Assembly (NCBI RefSeq): GCF_026340255.1
Contig: NZ_JAPEPJ010000001.1
Coordinates: 3,217,001-3,281,000 of the forward strand
DNA length: 64,000 bases
Direction: 5' to 3'
From: Streptomyces sp. NBC_01408
Lineage (GTDB): Bacteria > Actinomycetota > Actinomycetes > Streptomycetales > Streptomycetaceae
Shown: positions 54,060-62,330 of the stretch, piece after piece
How positions within the stretch are numbered: position 1 is the first letter of the stretch
Layout of the letters: each line of letters begins with the position of its first letter
The notes under the pieces: generated by a model
Seen by the model: only the letters and a program-made list of their open reading frames with translations
What the model was told of the DNA's origin: nothing
Database searches by the model: none
Position numbers and translations under genes: made by a program

Positions 54060-54659
54060 TCATATGGCGATCTGTGCAATTTTCTGACGATTTGCTCCGG
54101 AACGACAATCGGCGGCCAGTGAGACCCCGATGCCCAGCCCCAGGGCCGCCAGGTGCCCGGCGTCGGTGAAGGTCCGGTCCCGCCGCAGGACCGGCGCCGC
54201 GGCCAGCGCCAGCAGCCCGATCCGGGCGGCCGTGCGGACCGCCCCGCGCGGCAGGGCGGAGGTCAGGGCGCCGAGCACGGCGTTGAACCCGTAGCTGGTC
54301 CCCACGTCCAGGGCCCGCCGGACGCCCTGATCGGGCGTCCGGTGCAGGGCCCCGTAGACCAGGAGGGTCGCGGTCGTGTGCCCGAAGAGGAACACCGCTG
54401 CCGTCCACCAGGCGCCGTACGCGTACTCGGCGTACCCGAGGACCGCGACGAGCAGCAGCGCGTAGGGCAGGGGCATCGGCTCCTCGACGACGAAGGCGCT
54501 GCTGACCAGCGTCTCCCAGCGCCCGGCGGCGAGGTTGTCGACATTCGTCGAGCAGGTCCGGAGCACCTGCTCCCGCTCCGCCGCCCCGATCCGCTCCAGG
54601 GCGTACGCCCCGAGCTGCACCGCGCCCGCGTAGACCGCTCCCAGTGGCAATGGATTCAC
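54060..54659 (-). CDS. Rhomboid-like integral membrane protein
   Basis: 199 residues, about six membrane helices. Segments TNVDNLAAGRWETLVSSAF, LFGHTTATLLVYGALH and DVGTSYGFNAVLGAL are typical of actinobacterial rhomboid-like proteins; in true rhomboid proteases the GxSG and H motifs are used, whereas here GTSYG occupies the equivalent place and a clear catalytic dyad is not assured. GTG 54659 gives MNPLPLG; an upstream GTG at 54680 directly abuts AGGAGG and is less likely. Confidence 0.75.
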   Translation of the reverse strand: MNPLPLGAVYAGAVQLGAYALERIGAAEREQVLRTCSTNVDNLAAGRWETLVSSAFVVEEPMPLPYALLLVAVLGYAEYAYGAWWTAAVFLFGHTTATLLVYGALHRTPDQGVRRALDVGTSYGFNAVLGALTSALPRGAVRTAARIGLLALAAAPVLRRDRTFTDAGHLAALGLGIGVSLAADCRSGANRQKIAQIAI

Positions 54660-54724
54660 CCGTCCATGATCGGATACCACCCTCCTGCGGGCGTCACCGG
54701 GCCTCGTGGGAGCATGTTCCGGCC

Positions 54725-55534
54725 ATGTCTGAGAGTTCCGCGCCGATGCGCGTCCTGCGGGCCGCGATCTTCGCGGCGGTGTGCGTCGCCCTGGGCGCGG
54801 CCGGGCACGCGGCCATGTCCGGAGCGGACATACCGCTCCCGGGGCTCCTGGGTGCCTTCGCGGTGACCGGCGGGCTCGCCTGGCTCGGCGCCGGGCGGCG
54901 GCGGGGGCCGGTGGGGATCACCGCCGCGCTGCTCGCCGTACAAGGGGTGCTGCACCTCGTCTTCTCGGGCAGCCAGGCGGCGCGGCCCGCGCACCCGCCC
55001 GTGGCCGTACCCGCGCCGGAGCCGGCGCACGGACCCGGCCACCACCACATGCCGGGCATGGACATGGACGCGGGCGCGGGCGCGCTGACCGGCCCGGCCC
55101 CGGACCCGGCGGGGATCGCCGACATGGCGGGCATGGCCGACATCGCCGGGATGGCCGACCTGGCGGGGATGGCGGGCATGGCCGGGCACGGGGGCGCCGG
55201 TCACGGCGGTGCCGGGATGATCGCCGCGCACGTGCTCGCCGGGCTGTTCTGCGCCCTCTGGCTGGCCCGGGGCGAGGCCGCCGTCTTCCGGCTGACCCGG
55301 ATCCTGGGCTCCGCCGCCCTGCTGGCGGCCCGGCCGCTCTCCCGCGCACTCGCCCTGGTAGGCGCGCGGGTCGCCGCACCCCTGCCGCCCGCGCCGCCCG
55401 CGAGCCGGCCCGCGCGCGAACGGCCGCGCCGGCTGCGGGGAGCCGTGCACGCCCATGCCGTCGTACGGCGCGGGCCGCCCGTCCGTGGCCCGCGGTACCG
55501 AGCCACGGCCCCCGGCCGTCCTGCCTGCGCCTGA
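54725..55534 (+). CDS. Met/His-rich membrane protein, probable metal-handling
   Basis: 269 residues, about four membrane helices. Between helices lies a Met/His/Asp-rich loop: HGPGHHHMPGMDMDAG followed by five imperfect GMADxAGMA units and HGGAGHGG. The cytoplasmic C-terminus is Arg-rich. Such loops bind copper or other soft metals in the actinobacterial proteins often found with PepSY proteins, as here 60 bp downstream. The exact role is inferred. Confidence 0.8.
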   Translation: MSESSAPMRVLRAAIFAAVCVALGAAGHAAMSGADIPLPGLLGAFAVTGGLAWLGAGRRRGPVGITAALLAVQGVLHLVFSGSQAARPAHPPVAVPAPEPAHGPGHHHMPGMDMDAGAGALTGPAPDPAGIADMAGMADIAGMADLAGMAGMAGHGGAGHGGAGMIAAHVLAGLFCALWLARGEAAVFRLTRILGSAALLAARPLSRALALVGARVAAPLPPAPPASRPARERPRRLRGAVHAHAVVRRGPPVRGPRYRATAPGRPACA

Positions 55535-55594
55535 GTGGCGAACGGCGAGACCGGGGGTCGGTTTCCCCTGTTCTCGCCACTTCCAAGGACCACC

Positions 55595-57085
55595 ATGTCT
55601 CTTGACGAGATCCACCATGTCCGCACGCCGGAAGCACCTGCTCCGGAAGCACCCGCTCCGGACTCCTCCTCGCCCGACGGCACCGCTCCGGGCGCCGCGA
55701 TACCCCGGCGCGGCGGCTGGGCGGCCCTGCGGCCGCTGTTCCTGCGCCTGCACTTCTACGCGGGCCTGCTGATCGCCCCCCTGCTGTTCCTCGCCGCGAC
55801 CACCGGCCTGCTGTACGCCGGTTCGTGGCAGGCCGAGAAGATCCTCTACGCCGACGAGCTGACCGTCGCCCGGGTCGGCGACGAGGTCCGGCCGCTGAGC
55901 GCCCAGGTCGAGGCGGCCCGGGGCGCCGCGCCCAAGGGCGAGGTCCTGTCCGTGTGGCCCGCTCCGGACGCGGAGGCCACCACCCGGGTCGTCATGGAGA
56001 GCCCCGGGCTCGCGGAGGGCGAGACCCTCACCGTGTTCGTCGACCCGTATACGGCCGAGGTGCGCGGACAGCTCGCCACCGTCGGCGACGCCCTGCCCCT
56101 GCGGGCCTGGCTGAGCGAGTTCCACTCCAGCCTTCAGCTCGGGGAGTTCGGCCGCAACTACAGCGAGCTCGCCGCGAGCTGGCTGTGGGTGGTCGCCCTG
56201 GGCGGCCTCGGGCTGTGGATCGGCCGCCGCCGCAAGCGGAAGGCTGAACTCGTCCTCCCGGACCGCAAGGCCACCGGCCGGCGCCGCACCCTGTCCTGGC
56301 ACGGGACCGTCGGCCTCTGGGCCGTCGCCGGTCTCGTCCTCCTCTCCGCCACCGGCCTGACCTGGTCCAAGTACGCCGGGGAGAACATCGGGCAGCTCCA
56401 GGACGGCCTCGGCGGCGCCACCCCCGCCGTCTCGGCGGCCCTGAACCCCGGCGCGGCCTCCGGCGGCGCCGACGAGCACGCCGGCCATGTCATGACCGAG
56501 GGCATGGAGATGCCGCCTCCCGCGCCCACCGCCGACATCGGCATCGACCGCGCCGTCGAGGCCGCGCGGGCCGCCGGGGTCACCGAGTCCCTCCAGGTGA
56601 CCCTGCCGGCCAAGGGCAAGGGGTACGTGGTCAAGGAGAAGGACAAGCAGGTGCCGGTGCACCTGGACACCGTCGCCCTCGACCCCGCCGACGGCCGGGT
56701 CCTGGACGAACTGCGCTTCGCCGACTACCCCGTGCTCGCCCAGCTGACGCGCTTCGGCATCGACCTGCACATGGGCCTGACCTTCGGCCTCGCCAACCAG
56801 CTCGCGCTGGCCGCGCTCGCCGTCGCGGTGATGTTCCTCGTGTTCTGGGGCTACCGGATGTGGTGGCTGCGCCGTCCGACGAAGGACCGCAAGCTGTCGG
56901 TGGGCCGTGCGCAGCCGCGCGGCGCCTGGCGCAAGCTGCCGGTGACGGCCCTGCTGCCGCTGGCCGCGGTGACCGCCGTGGTCGGCTGGTTCATCCCGCT
57001 GCTGGGGATCAGCCTGCTCGTGTTCCTGGCGGTCGACGCACTGCTCGGCTTCGTCGCGGCCCGCCGCCGCGGGGCGGCCGTCTAG
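55595..57085 (+). CDS. PepSY-domain membrane protein
   Basis: 496 residues. Pro/Glu repeats at the N-terminus, then HFYAGLLIAPLLFLAATTGL (first helix with the PepSY_TM His), a large extracytoplasmic part, SWHGTVGLWAVAGLVLLSATG, a Met/His-rich loop (DEHAGHVMTEGMEMPPP), a second PepSY domain, and three more helices. PepSY_TM proteins of this type are linked to iron/heme or copper reduction at the membrane. Probably in operon with the Met/His-rich gene. AAGGAC precedes the ATG. Confidence 0.88.
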   Translation: MSLDEIHHVRTPEAPAPEAPAPDSSSPDGTAPGAAIPRRGGWAALRPLFLRLHFYAGLLIAPLLFLAATTGLLYAGSWQAEKILYADELTVARVGDEVRPLSAQVEAARGAAPKGEVLSVWPAPDAEATTRVVMESPGLAEGETLTVFVDPYTAEVRGQLATVGDALPLRAWLSEFHSSLQLGEFGRNYSELAASWLWVVALGGLGLWIGRRRKRKAELVLPDRKATGRRRTLSWHGTVGLWAVAGLVLLSATGLTWSKYAGENIGQLQDGLGGATPAVSAALNPGAASGGADEHAGHVMTEGMEMPPPAPTADIGIDRAVEAARAAGVTESLQVTLPAKGKGYVVKEKDKQVPVHLDTVALDPADGRVLDELRFADYPVLAQLTRFGIDLHMGLTFGLANQLALAALAVAVMFLVFWGYRMWWLRRPTKDRKLSVGRAQPRGAWRKLPVTALLPLAAVTAVVGWFIPLLGISLLVFLAVDALLGFVAARRRGAAV

Positions 57086-57123
57086 GTCCTCTCCGCCCGG
57101 ACGGCGCCTGGTCCCGTACGGCC

Positions 57124-57160
57124 GGTGGGCCCGTACTCCTTCGCGGAGTACGGGCCCACC
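57124..57160. terminator. Terminator between PepSY gene and glnRII-like gene
   Basis: GGTGGGCCCGTACTCC pairs perfectly with GGAGTACGGGCCCACC over a 5-nt loop; it lies between convergent genes. Confidence 0.9.
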
Positions 57161-57178
57161 GTCATGTCAGCGGGTCCG

Positions 57179-57796
57179 TCAGGGCGTGTACTTGTAGCCC
57201 ACGCGGCGCACCGTCTGGATCGAGCCACGGTGGGCGGCGCCCAGCTTGCGGCGCAGGCGGGCGATGTGGACGTCCACCGTCCGGCCGTCGCCGACGTGCC
57301 CGTAGCCCCAGACCGTGGTCACCAGCTGGTCCCGGCTGTGCACCCGGTGCGGGTGCGCCACCAGGTGGGCCAGCAGCTCGAACTCCAGGTAGGTCAGGTC
57401 GAGGACCTGCCCGTCGACCTCGGCCGTGCGCTGCGCCGGGTCGATGCGGACCGGGCTCTCGCCCGCGGCGCCGGCGGCGTCCGAGGGGAGCGCCGGGGCC
57501 TGCGGGGCGGCAACGGCCTGTGGGGCGAAGGCGGTCGGCGGGGCGAAGGCGGTCGGCGGCTGCTGGTCGGCCGGTACGAGGACCAGGTAGCCGACCATCG
57601 GCGGCCGGCCCGGCAGCGTCGGCAGGGTGTGCTGGGGGGCGGGCAGCCAGGTGGCCCCGGGCGGGAGGAAGTCCACCACGCGGACCGCCTCGTCCCGGTC
57701 CACGGAACGCAGCCGGTGGCGGGCACTGGGAGGGAAGGGGGGCAGGGCGGCGGTCGCAGCGGAGGAAGCGGAGGTCAGGGTACGGGTGTTGGCCAT
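57179..57796 (-). CDS. glnRII: OmpR-type winged-helix regulator without receiver domain, GlnRII-like
   Basis: 205 residues. N-terminal Pro/Ala-rich region without phospho-acceptor Asp; C-terminal OmpR/PhoB winged helix: LDLTYLEFELLAHLVAHPHRVHSRDQL, shown as LEFELLAHLVAHPHRVHSR, then VWGYGHVGDGRTVDVHIARL and RGVGYK-type end VRRVGYKYTP. In S. coelicolor the corresponding gene next to glnII encodes GlnRII, a second regulator that can bind GlnR-type boxes. It is on the same strand as glnII, downstream of it. Confidence 0.8.
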   Translation of the reverse strand: MANTRTLTSASSAATAALPPFPPSARHRLRSVDRDEAVRVVDFLPPGATWLPAPQHTLPTLPGRPPMVGYLVLVPADQQPPTAFAPPTAFAPQAVAAPQAPALPSDAAGAAGESPVRIDPAQRTAEVDGQVLDLTYLEFELLAHLVAHPHRVHSRDQLVTTVWGYGHVGDGRTVDVHIARLRRKLGAAHRGSIQTVRRVGYKYTP

Positions 57797-57907
57797 GAGT
57801 GGTCAGCTCTTTCACGCGGAGTGGTCGGCAGGAGACGTACGGAAGGACGTCGTCGTACCGCGCAGACCGAAGGCCTCGGGAAGGTCTGGTGGGAGGTTCC
57901 GGAGGCT

Positions 57908-58027
57908 TTAGAGGGCCGGCGCGTTCTTCGCGCGGCAACACACCCGGTCGAAATCGTGATCCTGACGGGAAGGCCAGAACGGCTCGAGGTCGCTGCGACC
58001 GGTCGAGGTGTGCGAGTAGCTGGCCAT
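57908..58027 (-). CDS. Candidate small ORF upstream of the glnRII-like gene
   Basis: 39 codons: starts MASYSHTSTGRSDLEPF and ends VCCRAKNAPAL. Two adjacent cysteines near the end and location 111 bp upstream of the regulator on the same strand would fit a leader-type peptide. There is no strong ribosome binding site and no sequence family I recognise, so it may be noncoding. Confidence 0.35.
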   Translation of the reverse strand: MASYSHTSTGRSDLEPFWPSRQDHDFDRVCCRAKNAPAL

Positions 58028-58163
58028 GCGCTCATTCAAGCAGATGTGCGGTGCCCGGGGCAGACCCCGTCTCGACCAGTGGAGCGGAATCTCATATTCC
58101 GCGAGAAGGTCTCGACCGGGCACCGGGATATCCCCGCCCAACCGGGACAAAGTGCCAACGGGC

Positions 58164-58198
58164 GACGCCCGCCGGGCCACGAGGGCTCGGCGGGCGTC
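58164..58198 (-). terminator. Terminator of glnII
   Basis: GACGCCCGCC pairs with GGCGGGCGTC over a 15-nt loop, 25 bp after the glnII stop. Confidence 0.7.
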
Positions 58199-58222
58199 GT
58201 CGGACAGGCGGAGTACTGCGTG

Positions 58223-59242
58223 TCAGACCAGGCCGTCCTTCTCCAGGCCGGCGCAGCAGGTGTCCGTGATGAGGCGGGTCACCACGTACGGGTCCACGTT
58301 CGCGTTCGGGCGGCGGTCCTCGATGTAGCCCTTGCCGTCCTTCTCCACCTGCCACGGGATGCGGACCGAGGCGCCGCGGTCCGAGACGCCGTAGCTGAAC
58401 TCGTTCCACGGGGCCGTCTCGTGCAGGCCCGTCAGGCGCTCGTCGATGCCGGCGCCGTAGTTCTTGACGTGGTCGAGCGGCTTGCTGCCCTCGCCCAGGG
58501 CCTCGCAGGCGGAGATGATCGCGCGGTAGTCCTCGCGCATCGCCTTGGTGGAGAAGTTGGTGTGCGCGCCCGCGCCGTTCCAGTCGCCCTTCACCGGCTT
58601 CGGGTTGAGCGTCGCCGACACGTTGAAGTCCTCGGCGGTGCGGTAGAGCAGCCAGCGGGCGATCCACAGCTGGTCGGAGACCTCCAGCGGACCGACGGGG
58701 CCGACCTGGAACTCCCACTGGCCGGGCATGACCTCGGCGTTGATGCCGGAGATGCTCAGGCCCGCCGCGAGGCAGTGGTCCAGGTGCTTCTCGACGATGT
58801 CGCGGCCGAAGATCTCGTCCGAGCCGACACCGCAGTAGTAGCCGCCCTGCGCGGCCGGGAAGCCGTTGACCGGGAAGCCGAGCGGCCGGGTGCCGTCGAA
58901 GAAGGTGTACTCCTGCTCGATGCCGAAGATCGGCTCCTGGGCCGCGAACTTCTCGGCGACCGGGCGCAGCAGCGCGCGGGTGTTCGACTCGTGCGGGGTC
59001 ATGTCGATGTTCAGGACCTCGCACATCACGAGGACGTTCTCGCCGCCGCGGATCGGGTCCGGGCAGGAGAACACCGGGTTGAGCACGCGGTCGGAGGCGT
59101 GGCCCTCGGCCTGGTTGGTGCTCGAACCGTCGAAGCCCCAGATCGGCAGCGCGTCGCCGTCGGCCATGATCTTCGTCTTGGAACGAAGCTTCGCCGTCGG
59201 CTCGGTGCCGTCGATCCAGATGTACTCAGCCTTGTAGCTCAC
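58223..59242 (-). CDS. glnII: Glutamine synthetase type II (GSII)
   Basis: 339 residues, eukaryotic-type GSII. Signatures: IWGFDGSSTNQAEGHASD, GINAEVMPGQWEFQVGP, KPVKGDWNGAGAHTNFST and RGASVRIPW. It makes glutamine from glutamate, ammonia and ATP and is not adenylylated. I chose GTG 59242 (VSYKAEYIW) because GAGG lies upstream at proper distance; the ATG at 59251 directly abuts the purines. Preceded by a GlnR box at 59323-59360, so it should be induced by nitrogen limitation. Confidence 0.95.
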   Translation of the reverse strand: MSYKAEYIWIDGTEPTAKLRSKTKIMADGDALPIWGFDGSSTNQAEGHASDRVLNPVFSCPDPIRGGENVLVMCEVLNIDMTPHESNTRALLRPVAEKFAAQEPIFGIEQEYTFFDGTRPLGFPVNGFPAAQGGYYCGVGSDEIFGRDIVEKHLDHCLAAGLSISGINAEVMPGQWEFQVGPVGPLEVSDQLWIARWLLYRTAEDFNVSATLNPKPVKGDWNGAGAHTNFSTKAMREDYRAIISACEALGEGSKPLDHVKNYGAGIDERLTGLHETAPWNEFSYGVSDRGASVRIPWQVEKDGKGYIEDRRPNANVDPYVVTRLITDTCCAGLEKDGLV

Positions 59243-59322
59243 GGGCCCCATCCTCAGACTCTGCGGGTGCTGCTGGTCGCTGCTTCATCGCTGCGGTGAT
59301 GACCGCAGCGTGCCCGGCCGCG

Positions 59323-59360
59323 ATTTCCCATCCGTTGCCCGTGTGTGAACCCCGTGTTAC
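59323..59360 (-). promoter_or_regulatory. GlnR box upstream of glnII
   Basis: On the minus strand: GTAAC, n6, TTCAC, n6, GCAAC, n6, GAAAT. The spacing (5 + 6 + 5 + 6 + 5 + 6 + 5 = 38 bp) matches two consecutive GlnR a-b sites; the a sites match GTNAC in four to five positions while the b sites deviate from GAAAC. It ends 81 bp before the start codon. Confidence 0.7.
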
Positions 59361-59428
59361 CGAGGTTTGCACCGCAGGTCGGGCGGGTTGTGCGGGTTGG
59401 TGGGGGAGCACCGTTCCTAGAGACTGAG

Positions 59429-59456
59429 CGGGAGTCAGTCCTGTTGTCAGGACTCA
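59429..59456 (-). repeat. Hairpin over the 3' end of the TnpB-like gene, possible element end
   Basis: GAGTCAGTCCTG and CAGGACTC form a bulged stem with a TTGT loop spanning the stop codon. IS605-type ends and omega-RNA scaffolds contain hairpins at this location, so it may mark the right end of the element. Confidence 0.4.
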
Positions 59457-61135
59457 TGCTCAGCCGAACGCCCCGAACGGTGTTGGGCGTTCTGGTCCAC
59501 CGCGTTCTCTCCGCGTCCGGCGCCGACGGATCGTGTCCGTGGTCCGGGGATGCGGGGACGGTTTCCCTCACGCCCTGGGGTGCCCGGTCGGGCCTGGACG
59601 GTCCGATGCCCGCACCCATCGCTCTGGTGGGTGCGGGGCGGTGCCGTCCGTCGCCGGATCGGGTGCCCCAGGGCGCGCCTGCCGATCGCCACGGCGGCTG
59701 CGTCGTGGCGAGTGGTCTTGCGGTTGTTGCTGGTGAGGGGCTTCTGCCAGTGCTGAGCTCCCCACTTGGAGGTGTAGGCCGGGTCGACGGCGACAATGGT
59801 GATGCCGAGTTCGGTCGCCATGCTGACGAGCCGGGCGCGCAGCTTGTAGACGGGCATGCCGGAAATGAGCTTGCGGAACCGCTTGCGGTGGCCGTGCTTT
59901 TCCCGGGTCTTCTCGGCGGTGAAGTCGAGGTCCTCGACCGCGATCGCGAGGCCATGGCGCTTGGCCCAATGCAGCAGGCGGATCAAGGCGTGCCGGACCT
60001 GGGCGTCGCGGTGCTGCGCGGTGCTGCGCGGTGCTGCGCGGTGCTGCGCGGTGCCGGTGAGGTCGTAGTCGAAGCGGAGCGGTTCGCCGACTGGGTTTCC
60101 GTGCTGGTCGAGTCGCCACGCGGCAAGGTGGTCGGCGTTGGTGTCCACACCGATTACGCCACCGGTCAGGGCCGCGGTCAGGGGCACGGTTGGGACCGGC
60201 GGGACCTGCCAGGACGCGGTCAGGTACCAGCGGCCCCGGCCGACGTCTTCGTGGATGCGGTACGCCACCGCCCGGTTCGCGGTGATCCGGTCGCGCCACT
60301 GCTCGCCCCGGTGCGGGAAGCCGACGCGGCCGGTGAGGACGTACCGGCCATGCGGCGCGTTTGCGAGGTGTGCCAGCGGAGCCGGGAGCTTGAGGGAGAC
60401 TTCGCCGTCGGGAGTGACGCGGATGGTCTCGTTGCCGTACCGTTTGCCCGACTCGCCGTCCGCTTGGAGGAACCGCCGTTCCGTCTCCCAGCGCTTGCGC
60501 CATTCGGTCGCGGTGAGCTGCGCCTGCTCCAGGTGGTGGCGCGTGTTGAGCAGCCGCTTCCCGCCGCGTACGACACGGACCAGACCCGTCTCGCGGTCGG
60601 CCCGCTCTGCGGTCAGCCGGTCTTCCAGCAGGTGCAGACGCCGGGTCTTGGCGAACCACTCCCGCTTGCTGCGGTATCCGCCCGGCGCCCGCTTCGTCCC
60701 CTTCTCGCCGACCGGCAGCGACCTCCGGTGCGTGATCGTGCGCACCCCGGCTTCCAGACTCTGGATGTGCGCGACCTGGGCGCGGCGGGCGAGTGCCCAC
60801 TGATCGTGGGTGGCCTTCGTGACCGACCCGGCCCACCGGGAAGACGACTCGGCGGTCAGGGACCGCTTCCGCTCCGCCCACGCCTCGGTGTCGTGATCCA
60901 GCCCAGCCTGGCAGCGGGCCTTGAGGTCCTTTCCCGCCAGCGAGCCCAAGTGGTCACCGACCAGCTGCAGAACCTTCTCGTCCGCAAACGTGAGGTGCCT
61001 GAGCCGGTCACGGATCGAGACCCCGGATGGGCCGGGCGCCACGAATGGCGCGGCGATCGTCCGCAGTCCCGCCACTGTCCCACCCCGCCCGGCTCCGCCC
61101 CTGCAACTCCTGTCACCGCATCCAACGAAGCCCAC
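59447..61135 (-). CDS. Stand-alone TnpB-like RuvC protein (IS200/IS605 accessory)
   Basis: 562 residues. RuvC-type residues: GVIGVDTNADHLAAW (Asp 331), AIAVEDLDF (Glu 401) and TTRHDAAAVAIGRRALG (Asp 478); helical N-terminal half. The zinc ribbon usually found between the last two RuvC motifs of TnpB is absent. Residues 362-379 contain an extra 10 residues from a 10-bp tandem repeat. There is no tnpA nearby, so it is a TnpB-related relic or a domesticated form. GTG start at 61135 is uncertain; the gene sits between glnII and an oxidoreductase. If active it would be an RNA-guided nuclease; this is not shown. Confidence 0.75.
   Translation of the reverse strand: MGFVGCGDRSCRGGAGRGGTVAGLRTIAAPFVAPGPSGVSIRDRLRHLTFADEKVLQLVGDHLGSLAGKDLKARCQAGLDHDTEAWAERKRSLTAESSSRWAGSVTKATHDQWALARRAQVAHIQSLEAGVRTITHRRSLPVGEKGTKRAPGGYRSKREWFAKTRRLHLLEDRLTAERADRETGLVRVVRGGKRLLNTRHHLEQAQLTATEWRKRWETERRFLQADGESGKRYGNETIRVTPDGEVSLKLPAPLAHLANAPHGRYVLTGRVGFPHRGEQWRDRITANRAVAYRIHEDVGRGRWYLTASWQVPPVPTVPLTAALTGGVIGVDTNADHLAAWRLDQHGNPVGEPLRFDYDLTGTAQHRAAPRSTAQHRDAQVRHALIRLLHWAKRHGLAIAVEDLDFTAEKTREKHGHRKRFRKLISGMPVYKLRARLVSMATELGITIVAVDPAYTSKWGAQHWQKPLTSNNRKTTRHDAAAVAIGRRALGHPIRRRTAPPRTHQSDGCGHRTVQARPGTPGREGNRPRIPGPRTRSVGAGRGENAVDQNAQHRSGRSAEHES
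60011..60050. repeat. 10-bp tandem repeat inside the TnpB-like gene
   Basis: Four perfect copies of GTGCTGCGCG. Three extra copies add 30 bp, keeping the frame and inserting 10 residues between RuvC I and II. Any other copy number change would shift the frame. Confidence 0.9.
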
Positions 61136-61312
61136 CCGCGAAGGTCACGCATTCGAAGCAGGAATTCCCGTTCCCATCTCAAAAGGGTCGAAGCCGGCGG
61201 ATGTGTGATCACACCACTGAGCACCCGCACTCACTCCAGCTCGCCAGAACACGCTTGAGCGCACTCCACCGGCAGCGGTTCCGCACCCCTCCGGGTGGGG
61301 CAGACTGGGAAG

Positions 61313-62275
61313 GTGAGCATTTCGTCTGATTTGAGTCCCGCTGGAGACAACTCCGGGAGCGCCGCCGTCCGGCCCCCCTCGGACCGCCGCCCCCGGGTCG
61401 GGCTGCTGGGCACCGGTCCTTGGGCCCACCGGACCCACGCCCCCGCCCTCGCCGCCCACACCGGTTCCGAGTTCGCCGGAGTGTGGGGCCGCCGGCCCGA
61501 AGCCGCGGCCGAGCTCGCGCGGGCGTACGGCGTGAAGGTGTACGAAGACCCCGACGAGCTGTTTGCCGACTGTGACGTCGCGGCCTTCGCCCTGCCGCCG
61601 GACGTACAGGCTCCGCTCGCCGTCCGCGCCGCCGCCGCGGGCTGCCACCTGCTGCTCGACAAACCCGTCGCCACCGAGGTGGAGGACGCCCGGGCCGTCG
61701 CCGACGCCGTGAAGCGGCACGGCGTCGCCTCCGTCGTCTTCCTCACCCTCCGCTTCGCCGAGCCGACCTCCGGCTGGGTCGGGGAACAGGCCGCCCGCTC
61801 GGGCTGGTTCACCGCCGCGGCCCACTGGCTCGGCGCCGTCTTCCCGCCCGACGGCACGCCCAGTGCCTACGCCGACTCCCCCTGGCGCAAGGCCAAGGGC
61901 GGGCTGTGGGACGTCGGCCCGCACGCGCTGTCCGTCCTGATCCCGATCCTCGGCGAGGTCACCGAGGTCAGCGCCACCCGCGGCCCCTCCGACGTGGTCC
62001 AGCTGGCCCTGCGGCACTCCTCCGGCGCGGCCAGCACCGCCGTGCTCAGCCTGGGCGCGCCGCGCGCCGCCGCCGGGGTGGGCCTGGAACTGCGCGGGGC
62101 CGAGGGCGTCTTCACGCTGCCGGGCTGGAGCGACGTACCGGGCGCCTACGGGCGGGCCCTGGACGCGCTGCTCGACTCGGCCCGCACCGGGGTGCCGGAC
62201 CCGCGCGGGGCGGAGTTCGGGGCGCGGCTGACGGAGATCCTCGCCGAGGCGCAGGACCAGCTCCCGGCGGGCTGA
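61313..62275 (+). CDS. Gfo/Idh/MocA family oxidoreductase
   Basis: 320 residues. N-terminal NAD(P)-binding Rossmann fold (VGLLGTGPWAHRTHAPALA), VWGRRPEAA, and CHLLLDKPVATEV with the catalytic Lys in D-K-P. The C-terminal domain ends in GLWDVGPHALSVLIPILGE. GTG 61313 gives MSISSDLSPAG; a GTG at 61295 in the same frame is an alternative. Substrate unknown, possibly a sugar or inositol derivative. Confidence 0.85.
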   Translation: MSISSDLSPAGDNSGSAAVRPPSDRRPRVGLLGTGPWAHRTHAPALAAHTGSEFAGVWGRRPEAAAELARAYGVKVYEDPDELFADCDVAAFALPPDVQAPLAVRAAAAGCHLLLDKPVATEVEDARAVADAVKRHGVASVVFLTLRFAEPTSGWVGEQAARSGWFTAAAHWLGAVFPPDGTPSAYADSPWRKAKGGLWDVGPHALSVLIPILGEVTEVSATRGPSDVVQLALRHSSGAASTAVLSLGAPRAAAGVGLELRGAEGVFTLPGWSDVPGAYGRALDALLDSARTGVPDPRGAEFGARLTEILAEAQDQLPAG

Positions 62276-62330
62276 CCGCCGTTCGCCGGGGCCCGGCGGC
62301 GGCGCCGCTCCCGCTCCGTTCGCCGGGCCG

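Larger units (their letters stand above)
57797..58222. other. 426-bp region between glnRII-like gene and glnII
   Basis: Apart from the small ORF at 57908-58027 and the glnII terminator at 58164-58198 I see no clear element. It contains the promoter region of the glnRII-like gene. Confidence 0.5.

Noticed and set aside
57908..58180. 90-codon version of the ORF upstream of the glnRII-like gene
   Set aside because: Its first half overlaps the glnII terminator and lacks coding character; only the last 39 codons were kept as a weak candidate.
60011..60050. CRISPR-like repeat
   Set aside because: Units are 10 bp and directly adjacent, with no spacers, and lie inside a coding sequence.
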